DNA from: an uncultured Eubacterium sp.
Lineage (GTDB): Bacteria; Bacillota; Clostridia; Peptostreptococcales; Anaerovoracaceae
Reading direction: 5' to 3'
DNA length: 64,000 nt
NCBI GenBank assembly: GCA_900543485.1
Contig: UQRM01000012.1
Location: 1 to 64,000, forward strand
In this document: positions 29,547 to 36,970 of the stretch, piece after piece
Position numbering within the stretch: the stretch's first letter is position 1
Layout: each line of letters starts with the position of its first letter
The notes under the pieces: generated by a model
Told to the model about the DNA's origin: nothing
Database searches by the model: none
Seen by the model: the letters and a program-made list of their open reading frames with translations, nothing else
Made by a program: the position numbers and the translations under genes

Positions 29547-29564
29547 TCGCAATTATCATGCCAA
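29547..29564 (-). promoter_or_regulatory. Sigma-54 (-24/-12) promoter of the amidohydrolase-permease operon
   Basis: On the minus strand the sequence reads TTGGCATG-N4-TTGCGAT, matching YTGGCACG-N4-TTGCW. The diagnostic GG and GC dinucleotides are ten bases apart. It lies 33 bases before the amidohydrolase ATG and just downstream of an enhancer-binding-protein gene. Confidence 0.8.
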
Positions 29565-29612
29565 ACAGAAAATATTGAAAATTCAACGTTCTGATCTCCG
29601 GACAAAGAAAAA

Positions 29613-29636
29613 CCGTGTAAGTTTATACTTACACGG
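29613..29636. promoter_or_regulatory. Palindrome 1, candidate enhancer (UAS) site
   Basis: CCGTGTAAGT-TTAT-ACTTACACGG is a perfect 10-bp inverted repeat about 60 bases upstream of the sigma-54 promoter, with no T run. The position suits an upstream activating site. It could alternatively be a weak terminator of the regulator gene. Confidence 0.6.
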
Positions 29637-29700
29637 GCTGCGAGAGACGTGAAGAGCGTTGAAAAGTCATTGAACGCCTTATGATGTAAGTAAATACGGA

Positions 29701-29724
29701 CACTGTAAGTACATACTTACGGTG
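29701..29724. promoter_or_regulatory. Palindrome 2, candidate enhancer (UAS) site
   Basis: CACTGTAAGT-ACAT-ACTTACGGTG has the same GTAAGT-N4-ACTTAC core as palindrome 1, with centres 88 bases apart. A degraded third copy, GTAAGT-AAAT-ACGGAC, begins at 29686. Repetition of the core points to protein binding rather than termination. Confidence 0.6.
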
Positions 29725-29769
29725 CCCGGAGGAACCAGCAGCTTCAGCGACACGAGTTTTTCGAGGAAG

Positions 29770-31185
29770 TTATTTTGCCTGGGGGGGGGTGAGAGGTATT
29801 CCTAAGCGATTCATCTTCTGATGGAGCAGAGGCCTGGAGATGTTGAGAAAATTGGCTGCATGAGTCTTATTGTAGTCGAATCGCTCCAGGACGCTTTCTA
29901 TCAGTTCTTTTTCCGCCTGCTTCTTGGTGTCCTCTATAAGGTTGCTGTTGGCGCTGTAATCAGGCAGACGTTTGTTCCGTGGCTTTATGAAAAAGTCAAA
30001 ATCCTTCAATGTGAGAGTATCTGCCGTTGCGAAGTTCATAGCTCTTTCCAGCACATTCCTCAGTTCTCTCACGTTGCCGGGCCAGTCATACTGTTTCAGT
30101 TTATCTATGACGGCCGGTTCAACACCTGTGACCTTGAATCCCATCTCGCTGTTGAGCTGATCGATATAATAGTCCACCAGCTCGTCGATATCCTCTATAT
30201 GGTCCCGCAACGGTGGGATCTCGATGGTGATGACGTTGAGACGGAAGAAGAGATCCTTGCGAAAAGTTCCGTCCTTCGTCATGCTGATGATGTCCTGATT
30301 GGATGCCGCTATGACCCTGGCGTCCACAGGGACGGATTCATTACTGCCGATAGGTTCGATCTCATGCTCCTGAAGGACCCTCAGCAGCTTGGGCTGGACT
30401 GTCATGGCCATCTGCTGTATCTCGTCGATGAATATGGTGCCGTGATTGGCGTACTCGAATTTTCCTATCCGCCCTTCTTTATTTGCTCCTGTGAAAGCAC
30501 CTTTTTTATATCCGAACAGCTCGGCTTCCACCAGGTTTTCAGGAAAGGCCGAGGCATTTATCTTGACCATCGGATTGTATTTTCTGTCACTGAGAGCGTG
30601 GATGGCATGTGCTACCAGTTCTTTCCCTGTGCCTGTTTCCCCCAGTATCAGGACTGTTGAATTGGACTGGGCGACACGTTTTATCTTGGCTCTCAGTTCC
30701 ATCATGGCTTTGGAATCGCCGATGATGTTGTGTATTGTGTATTTGCTTCGCTCCAGTTTTATTATCTCTTTGTGAAGCTCTTTCAGTTGATCTTTCAGGA
30801 ATGCGTTGTAGTCGTCGGTGAGATTTAGGAATACCCTCTCCTCATTGACCAGATCATACTCCATCAGCCCTATTTTTTCGCCATTGTATATGAGTGGTAC
30901 ATTCATAGATATCCCCATGCCGTAGTTGGATTTGTAGAAGACGATCTTTGGTTTAGTGATGTCCTTTGGAAGATTTTCAAGCATGTGCGTGTATGGAAAA
31001 ACCTCATCTACAGGCTTGCCATAGAGGCTGCGGGCCTGTTGAGGAGTCGGTTGGGGATATCCTATGAGTTTCATGCACTGCTTGTTCAGGTATCTGAGTT
31101 TCCCTTCCATATCGATGACGATTATTCCGTAAACTTCGTTCAGATAAAAATCTGCGTTGTTTTCAAAGTCGAAGTTGTTATCCAT
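29770..31185 (-). CDS. Sigma-54-dependent enhancer-binding protein with PAS domain
   Basis: The 471-residue protein has an N-terminal PAS-like sensor (about 12-115; VYGIIVIDMEGKLRYLNKQC). The AAA+ domain has Walker A GETGTGKELVAHAIH, the sigma-54 contact loop GAFTGANKEGR, Walker B TIFIDEI and the arginine-finger segment FRKDLFFRLNVITIEIPPLRD. A C-terminal Fis-type HTH (NKTHAANFLNISRPLLHQKM) follows. It should activate RpoN-dependent transcription after sensing a ligand, most likely for the amidohydrolase-permease operon. The ATG at 31185 follows GGGAGGAG. A run of nine C near the 3' end encodes its last Thr-Pro-Pro. Confidence 0.93.
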   Translation of the reverse strand: MDNNFDFENNADFYLNEVYGIIVIDMEGKLRYLNKQCMKLIGYPQPTPQQARSLYGKPVDEVFPYTHMLENLPKDITKPKIVFYKSNYGMGISMNVPLIYNGEKIGLMEYDLVNEERVFLNLTDDYNAFLKDQLKELHKEIIKLERSKYTIHNIIGDSKAMMELRAKIKRVAQSNSTVLILGETGTGKELVAHAIHALSDRKYNPMVKINASAFPENLVEAELFGYKKGAFTGANKEGRIGKFEYANHGTIFIDEIQQMAMTVQPKLLRVLQEHEIEPIGSNESVPVDARVIAASNQDIISMTKDGTFRKDLFFRLNVITIEIPPLRDHIEDIDELVDYYIDQLNSEMGFKVTGVEPAVIDKLKQYDWPGNVRELRNVLERAMNFATADTLTLKDFDFFIKPRNKRLPDYSANSNLIEDTKKQAEKELIESVLERFDYNKTHAANFLNISRPLLHQKMNRLGIPLTPPQAK

Positions 31186-31321
31186 AGGATGCTCCTCCCT
31201 GTTCTTGATAAAATATGGTGAACAATTATCTTCATCCATTATTTTCAGGTATCTTCCGAGGTGATGTCAACTAAATTTTGCGAAGGCCTGAGAAAAGGGT
31301 GTATGTAACGGATGGTTTTAT

Positions 31322-31350
31322 CTACATTTTACTTTTTTTGTGCGATGTAG
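31322..31350. promoter_or_regulatory. Operator-like repeat A upstream of the enhancer-binding protein
   Basis: CTACAT (31322-31327) and ATGTAG (31345-31350) form an inverted pair with a 17-base spacer, flanked by TTTTAT on the left and GTAAAG on the right. It lies in the 429-base gene-free region 31186-31614. Confidence 0.5.
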
Positions 31351-31468
31351 GTAAAGTTTTCAATGATTGCAGGGCCTTCTTTGGTTGGATTCCGATCCGC
31401 ATGCTGTAAAATCTCGATTTTTCTCTGTACTAAAAAAGTCCATTATCTCTAAATCTATTGGATTTTAC

Positions 31469-31497
31469 CTACATTTCCTGTTTTTCTCGAAATGTAG
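31469..31497. promoter_or_regulatory. Operator-like repeat B upstream of the enhancer-binding protein
   Basis: CTACAT (31469-31474) and ATGTAG (31492-31497) again have exactly 17 bases between them, with the same TTTTA left flank. Repeat B begins 147 bases after repeat A, about 14 helical turns, so both would face the same side of DNA. Confidence 0.5.
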
Positions 31498-31540
31498 ATA
31501 ATTTTGTTGTTAACCTTGGCTTTGCCTGCTGATAAAGTGA

Positions 31541-31569
31541 TTGTAAAAAAGAGCGTAAAATGGTATAGT
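31541..31569 (+). promoter_or_regulatory. Promoter of the DUF1292 gene
   Basis: TTGTAA (31541-31546), a 17-base spacer and TATAGT (31564-31569), with a TG-N extended -10. Confidence 0.65.
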
Positions 31570-31614
31570 AATGCTGATAAGCAAGAAAAAACTTTTTTAG
31601 TACGGAGGTACGCG

Positions 31615-31887
31615 ATGGCAGATAAAAAGGAATTGTACGGATACGAGGAGGAGGACATAATCACGTTGGAATTTGACGACGGCGAAGATGTGGAGTGTGG
31701 TATACTGGGCGTATTCGATGCGCTGGACAAGGAGTATATAGCATTGAACCCGCTGGGAACCGAGGATGTGTATATCTATGGCTATAAGGATCTGGATGAT
31801 GAGTATGAGCTGATAGATATAACAGACGACGATGAATTCAACAAGGTAGTTGCCGAGTTCGAGAAACTGGCCGTAGAAGAAGTATAG
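31615..31887 (+). CDS. DUF1292 domain protein
   Basis: The 90-residue acidic protein (MADKKELYGYEEEDIITLEF, VECGILGVFDALDKEYIALNPL) matches the small DUF1292 family common in Firmicutes, whose function is unknown. The start follows GGAGGTACGCG. It is preceded by its own promoter and followed by a strong terminator, so it is a one-gene unit. No membrane segment or cofactor motif is visible. Confidence 0.85.
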   Translation: MADKKELYGYEEEDIITLEFDDGEDVECGILGVFDALDKEYIALNPLGTEDVYIYGYKDLDDEYELIDITDDDEFNKVVAEFEKLAVEEV

Positions 31888-31911
31888 GAAAAAATCAAAT
31901 TGCGATGTATG

Positions 31912-31950
31912 ACCGACAAGCTGAAATGTGACGACTGCTTGTCGGTTTTT
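31912..31950 (+). terminator. Intrinsic terminator after the DUF1292 gene
   Basis: ACCGACAAGC (31912-31921) pairs perfectly with GCTTGTCGGT (31937-31946), followed by TTTT. Confidence 0.9.
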
Positions 31951-32041
31951 CATATAATGCTCAAAAATAAAAGGTATAGTATTTTTGCAGGATTTAATAT
32001 AATATTAAAATGTGTGTGTTATCATTGAGCTGGAGGGAAAA

Positions 32042-33433
32042 ATGAGAAGTTACGATATAATAATCATCGGAGCAGGAGCCAGCGGAGTATTTATGTCATA
32101 TGAGCTGGCAAAGTTGAATGTCGATGCGGATATCCTGATGATAGATAGGGGGGAACGGCTGGAAAAGAGGCTTTGCCCCATAAAAGCAGGAGCGAAAAAC
32201 TGCCTCAAATGTTCCCCGTGTCATATCATGAACGGATATGGCGGAGCGGGAACTCTTTCTGATGGGAAGTACAATATCACGACTCAGTTCGGAGGCGATC
32301 TCCATACATATGTTGGAGTGGATAAGGCCATGGAGCTGATGGAATACGTGGACGACGTGCTGTGTGGCATGGGCGGCGCTGATGCCAAGCTTTATTCGAC
32401 GGCCAGTTCTGAATTGAAGACTATGGCGCTGAGGAATAATCTCCATTTACTGGAAGCGAAGGTGAGACATCTGGGAACTGACAGGAATATGAAGATATTG
32501 GAGAGGATATTCGATTACTGCAGTCAAAAGATCGAGACGGAATTCTGTACAGCCATAGAAAATGTGGAGGTAGAGGATGACGGAACATTTTTGCTCACAT
32601 CAGACAAGGGAGAACAGTATAAATGTAAGGATCTGGTCATGGCTACAGGGCGTTCCGGATCCAAGTGGAGCTCACAGATATGCGACAAGCTGGGGATAAA
32701 GCAGAAGAAAAACAGAGTGGATATCGGTGTCAGAGTAGAGCTTCCGGCAGAGATATTCAAACATATAACAGATGATGTTTACGAAAGTAAGATCGTCTAT
32801 AAGACCGATAAGTACAACGATATGGTCAGGACATTTTGTATGAATCCATATGGCGAGGTGGTGGCTGAGAACACCAACGGAATCGTGACAGTAAACGGCC
32901 ACAGTTATGCCGATCCGGCTTTAAAGACGGAAAACACTAATTTCGCCCTGTTAGTGTCCAATAAATTCACTGAGCCGTTCAAGGACAGTAACGAGTACGG
33001 AGAGTCCATCGCCCGTCTTTCCAACATGTTGGGCGGCGGCGTACTGTTGCAGCGGTTCGGCGACCTGGTGAAGGGGCGCAGGAGCAGCAAGAGGAGAATG
33101 GAAAAATGCTTTACAAGGCCTACGCTTCAGGCGACGCCGGGCGATTTGAGTCTGGTGATACCGAAGCGGCAGCTGGACAATATAATAGAGATGATATATG
33201 CCCTCGACAAGATCGCGCCCGGGACGGCCAATGAGGACACGCTTCTCTATGGGGTAGAGGTGAAATTTTACAATTCAAAGATAGAGGTGGATGAGAATCT
33301 TCAGACGGCGGTACCGGGTCTTTACGCATTGGGAGATGGAGCGGGAGTGACCCATTCTCTTTCTCAGGCGTCGGCCAGCGGAGTATACGTGGGGAGGATC
33401 TTAGCGGAAAAATACGGCAGGAAAAGCGTATGA
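32042..33433 (+). CDS. NAD(P)/FAD-dependent oxidoreductase (COG2509-like)
   Basis: The 463-residue flavoprotein opens with the dinucleotide fold YDIIIIGAGASGVFMSYELA. It has a Cys-rich insert (CPIKAGAKNCLKCSPCHIMNG), GGAGTLSDGKYNITTQFGG, ATGRSGSKW, and the FAD-closing motif GLYALGDGAGVTHSLSQASASG. It belongs to the uncharacterised FAD dehydrogenases found near quinone, lipid or redox genes. The Cys cluster may bind a metal or an iron-sulfur centre (inference). The ATG at 32042 follows GGAGGG. It is followed by the C_GCAxxG_C_C gene, probably as one operon. Confidence 0.85.
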   Translation: MRSYDIIIIGAGASGVFMSYELAKLNVDADILMIDRGERLEKRLCPIKAGAKNCLKCSPCHIMNGYGGAGTLSDGKYNITTQFGGDLHTYVGVDKAMELMEYVDDVLCGMGGADAKLYSTASSELKTMALRNNLHLLEAKVRHLGTDRNMKILERIFDYCSQKIETEFCTAIENVEVEDDGTFLLTSDKGEQYKCKDLVMATGRSGSKWSSQICDKLGIKQKKNRVDIGVRVELPAEIFKHITDDVYESKIVYKTDKYNDMVRTFCMNPYGEVVAENTNGIVTVNGHSYADPALKTENTNFALLVSNKFTEPFKDSNEYGESIARLSNMLGGGVLLQRFGDLVKGRRSSKRRMEKCFTRPTLQATPGDLSLVIPKRQLDNIIEMIYALDKIAPGTANEDTLLYGVEVKFYNSKIEVDENLQTAVPGLYALGDGAGVTHSLSQASASGVYVGRILAEKYGRKSV

Positions 33434-33451
33434 GCGGAAAGGAATGAGACA

Positions 33452-33862
33452 ATGGGAGAGTTAGCGGAAAAAGCTGTTGCGAATCACAAGAAAAAGTATA
33501 ACTGCGCACAGGCGGTGGCATGCGCCTTCTGTGACAAATTAGGAAGAGATGAAAAGGAAGTATTTGAGTTGATGGAGGCATTTGGCCTGGGAATGGGTAC
33601 GATGGGCACATGTGGAGCCGTGTCGGCCATGGCTGCGGTAGTAGGTATGGTTGAGTCAGATGGAGCTCTCGACGCACCAAAGACTAAAAAGGAAAGCTAT
33701 AAAGCCATGAAGGCTCTTACGGAAAAATTCAAGGAGAAAAATGGGACGGTAGTCTGCAAAGAGCTCAAGGGAGTTGAAACAAAAAAAGTCATCAGAAGCT
33801 GTGATGGTTGTGTCCAGGATGCAGCTGAACTTTTGGAGGAGTATCTGGAACAGAAAAAGTAA
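33452..33862 (+). CDS. C_GCAxxG_C_C family redox protein
   Basis: The 136-residue protein has the Cys-spaced family pattern: NCAQAVACAFC near the N-terminus, GLGMGTMGTCGAVSAMAAVVGM in the middle, then VVCKEL and RSCDGCVQDAAELLEEYL. Members are thought to bind an iron-sulfur cluster or other metal and often sit beside oxidoreductases; the role is not established. It begins 18 bases after the FAD enzyme gene and ends shortly before the acyl-CoA synthetase gene. Confidence 0.85.
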   Translation: MGELAEKAVANHKKKYNCAQAVACAFCDKLGRDEKEVFELMEAFGLGMGTMGTCGAVSAMAAVVGMVESDGALDAPKTKKESYKAMKALTEKFKEKNGTVVCKELKGVETKKVIRSCDGCVQDAAELLEEYLEQKK

Positions 33863-33874
33863 GGAGTGTGGCTA

Positions 33875-35617
33875 TTGAACAGCAAAAAATACAAGAATGT
33901 ACTGTATAAGACGAGGTACATCAACGATCTCAGAGATATGATATATTCCAGCGCTGAGATATTCGGCAGTAAGCCGGCATTCCTGGTCAAGGATGTTCCG
34001 GGCGGCAAGTACAGACCGATTTCATATATACAGCTGAAGGAAGATATAAATGATCTGGGCACCAGGCTCATAGATATGGGATTGAAGGGTAAAAAGGTCG
34101 CTGTCATAGGCGAAAACAGCTACAAATGGGTGGTCACGTATCTGGCAGTGACCAACGGTACAGGAGTCATAGTACCGCTGGACAAAGAGCTTACGGCTAT
34201 TGAGATAGGCAATCTGCTGAAGAGAGCAGAGGCGGATGCCGTTTTTTTCTCGGCTAAAATGTGGGAGAAGGTCATGGAAGCTATGGCTGAAACGGATATC
34301 ATCGGTACGAAAGTCTGTATGGATGGTGATGGCGGTGATGGTATCGTCTGTTGGGATCAGTTGTTGTCAGAAGGAAAGACGCTGCGGGAAAATGGCGACA
34401 GACGATTTGTGGATGCCATCATAGACAGAGAAGCCATGTGTTCATTGCTGTTCACATCGGGGACCACTGGTATGTCCAAAGGCGTCATGCTTTCACATAA
34501 AAATATCTCCGCCAATGTGTACAACATGTCGAAATATGTCAAGATAAGGGAACCGGGAGGAGGTTTATCGGTGCTGCCGATGCATCATACCTATGAACTG
34601 ACCTGCCACGTGTTCACCGGCTTATATCAGGGAATGTTTATCGCCATATGCGAGGGGCTGCGGTATATACAGCAAAATCTGAAGGAGAGCAGGGCGACAG
34701 TCATGCTTGGCGTTCCCGCTGTCTTCGAGACCATGCATAAGAGAGTATGGAAACAGGCGGAATCATCCGGTATGGCGGGAAAGATGCAGAAAATGATGAC
34801 TGTCGCGAGAAGGACGGGCCTTTTCAACAACCAGAAGGTGATGCGCCGCATTTTTTCGAAGATACACACGAGCTTGGGAAACAATATAGAGCTGTTCATA
34901 TCAGGCGGAGCGGCTATAAATCCTCAGGTCATACGGGATTACGAGGCCTTGGGATTCCCGATGATACAGGGATATGGCATGACGGAAAATTCGCCTATAA
35001 TAGCGGTAAACAGGGACAATTACAGCAAGGCCGATTCGGTCGGACAGCCGATGCCGGGAACAGAAGTGAAGATAGTCGACGCGGACGAAGACGGCGTAGG
35101 TGAAATAATATGCCGGGGGCCATCGGTAATGCTGGGATATTACAATGATCCGGAGGCGACAGCTAAAGTTCTGAGGGACGGGTGGCTGTATACCGGAGAT
35201 TACGGCAGATTTGATGAGGAGGGATTCCTCTATATCTGCGGCAGAAAGAAAAATGTGATCGTTGCTAAAAACGGGAAAAATATTTATCCGGAAGAAATCG
35301 AATATCTGCTTTTGGAGCAACCTCTGATAGAGGAAGTGGTGGTGTACGGCGTCAACGATAAGAAGAGCGGGGACATCATCGTGAAGGCGGAGATATTCCC
35401 TGATTTTGCAGCCGTTGAGGAAATACTGGGTCACGCAGATGATCATCAACTTTCGGAGGCACTTAAAGGAGCCATAGAAGAGGTGAATGACAAGATGCCG
35501 GCCTATAAGAGGGTGAAGCGGTTCAAAGTCAGACATGAGGAGTTCGAAAAGACATCTACTCGTAAGATCAGGAGAACGGGCAGCTCGATCCGTGAAGAGG
35601 ACGATCAGGAGGAGTGA
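33875..35617 (+). CDS. AMP-forming acyl-CoA synthetase (long-chain type)
   Basis: The 580-residue protein has the adenylate-forming motifs LLFTSGTTGMSKGVMLSHKN (P-loop), QGYGMTENSPI, YTGDYGRFDEEGFLYICGR and the hinge GRKKNVIVAKNGKNIYPEEIE. It would activate a fatty or other carboxylic acid to its CoA thioester using ATP. AAGGAG at 33861 is eight bases before a TTG at 33875, giving NSKKYKNV; a GTG at 33866 is too close to that site. Its stop is two bases before the racemase-like ATG, so the two are probably coupled. Confidence 0.9.
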   Translation: MNSKKYKNVLYKTRYINDLRDMIYSSAEIFGSKPAFLVKDVPGGKYRPISYIQLKEDINDLGTRLIDMGLKGKKVAVIGENSYKWVVTYLAVTNGTGVIVPLDKELTAIEIGNLLKRAEADAVFFSAKMWEKVMEAMAETDIIGTKVCMDGDGGDGIVCWDQLLSEGKTLRENGDRRFVDAIIDREAMCSLLFTSGTTGMSKGVMLSHKNISANVYNMSKYVKIREPGGGLSVLPMHHTYELTCHVFTGLYQGMFIAICEGLRYIQQNLKESRATVMLGVPAVFETMHKRVWKQAESSGMAGKMQKMMTVARRTGLFNNQKVMRRIFSKIHTSLGNNIELFISGGAAINPQVIRDYEALGFPMIQGYGMTENSPIIAVNRDNYSKADSVGQPMPGTEVKIVDADEDGVGEIICRGPSVMLGYYNDPEATAKVLRDGWLYTGDYGRFDEEGFLYICGRKKNVIVAKNGKNIYPEEIEYLLLEQPLIEEVVVYGVNDKKSGDIIVKAEIFPDFAAVEEILGHADDHQLSEALKGAIEEVNDKMPAYKRVKRFKVRHEEFEKTSTRKIRRTGSSIREEDDQEE

Positions 35618-35619
35618 GT

Positions 35620-36714
35620 ATGAGCAGATCTGATAAGTATCCGAAACTGGTCGTGGATCTGGATAAGCTGCGCCGAAACATCGACAGGATCAGGATCCAG
35701 TGTGAGGACAAAGGTGTAGAGATCGCCGGAGTCATAAAAGGATGTACCGGGCTTACGGAATGCGCCAGACAGTTCGCCCGGGAGGGGTGCAGATTCATTG
35801 CTTCTTCCAGGCTGGAGCAATTGGAGACACTCCGCAGCAGCGGGATACAAACGCAGCTGATGATGATAAGGGTGCCGATGCTGAGCGAAGTCGCTGATGT
35901 GGTGCGCGTCACCGATATAAGTCTCAACAGCGAGATAGCTGTACTTAAAGCACTTAATGAGGAGGCCGGTGCTCAGGACAAGGAGCACCAGGTCATACTG
36001 ATGGTGGATCTGGGAGATCTGAGAGAAGGATTTTGGGACAAGGATGAGCTTCTGGAAGCGGCTCTTCTGACCGAAAACGAGCTGCACAATCTGAAATTGG
36101 CCGGGATCGGAACCAACCTGGGGTGTTATGGCGCTGTCGCCGCCACTCCGGAAAAGCTGGAAGAGCTGGTTGAACGAGCCGAGATGATAGAGGAAAAGAT
36201 AGGCAGAGAGCTGGAATTCATATCGGGAGGAGCTACCAGTACCCTTCCCAGGATATGGGAGGACAATCTGCCATCAAGGATAAACCTGCTCAGGATAGGC
36301 GAGGGCATATTGTTAGCCGCCGATCTTCAGGAACTGTGGGGCTATGATATGAGTTTCATGCACCGTGATGTGTTCACCCTGAGGGCAGAAGTCATAGAAG
36401 TCAAGGAAAAACCTTCCCATCCTGTGGGAGAGATAATGTTCGATGCTTTCGGAGCAAAGCCTGAATATGAGGATCGTGGCATGCGGAGGCGGGCTCTGCT
36501 TGCCTTGGGGAAGGTGGACTACGCGTTTTGTGACCAGCTGATCCCCAGAGATGAAGGGGTGGCGATACTGGGGGCTTCCAGCGATCACACTATACTTGAC
36601 ATACAGGATGCCGCCCGCTCCATACAGGTGGGAGATGTGTTGGAATTCATCCCGCACTACTCTAATCTTGTATACCTGACCAGCTCGCCGAACATACAGA
36701 TCGTGTACATTTAA
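35620..36714 (+). CDS. PLP-dependent alanine/ornithine racemase family protein
   Basis: The 364-residue fold-III PLP protein begins KYPKLVVDLDKLRRNIDRI; the Schiff-base lysine is in EIAGVIKGCTG. Later segments (GIGTNLGCYGAVAATPEKL; RINLLRIGEGILL) match the Orr/YhfX group. Orr interconverts L- and D-ornithine in Clostridia that ferment ornithine; other members may act on other amino acids, so the substrate is open. The ATG at 35620 follows AGGAGG; a GTG at 35614 is also in frame. The gene closes an operon ended by a hairpin at 36723. Confidence 0.85.
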   Translation: MSRSDKYPKLVVDLDKLRRNIDRIRIQCEDKGVEIAGVIKGCTGLTECARQFAREGCRFIASSRLEQLETLRSSGIQTQLMMIRVPMLSEVADVVRVTDISLNSEIAVLKALNEEAGAQDKEHQVILMVDLGDLREGFWDKDELLEAALLTENELHNLKLAGIGTNLGCYGAVAATPEKLEELVERAEMIEEKIGRELEFISGGATSTLPRIWEDNLPSRINLLRIGEGILLAADLQELWGYDMSFMHRDVFTLRAEVIEVKEKPSHPVGEIMFDAFGAKPEYEDRGMRRRALLALGKVDYAFCDQLIPRDEGVAILGASSDHTILDIQDAARSIQVGDVLEFIPHYSNLVYLTSSPNIQIVYI

Positions 36715-36722
36715 AGAATGTG

Positions 36723-36753
36723 AGAACGGATTTTTATATGATCCGTTCTTTTT
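36723..36753 (+). terminator. Intrinsic terminator after the racemase-like gene
   Basis: AGAACGGAT (36723-36731) and ATCCGTTCT (36741-36749) form a perfect stem followed by TTTTTG. Confidence 0.92.
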
Positions 36754-36900
36754 GTATGAGGATAAGGAAAACTATGTGTTTCAACGAGGAAAAGCATTGA
36801 GCCCCAGGGTACAGTAAGGTGTTTCATGATGCATATTTTACAGAATCAATATAGTTATTTTACGATATCTGAGGGTGATGAATATTTGCACAAAAAAATA

Positions 36901-36930
36901 TTGACAAAAGCATATGGAGGGGGGTACGAT
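36901..36930 (+). promoter_or_regulatory. Promoter of the first beta-helix surface protein, with a G6 run in its spacer
   Basis: TTGACA (36901-36906) and TACGAT (36925-36930) are separated by 18 bases that end in six consecutive G (36919-36924). The layout resembles the G14 promoter of the next surface gene. Confidence 0.6.
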
Positions 36931-36970
36931 GTAAAAAGGATATAGCTATCAAAACAGAAAGGTGAGAAAA

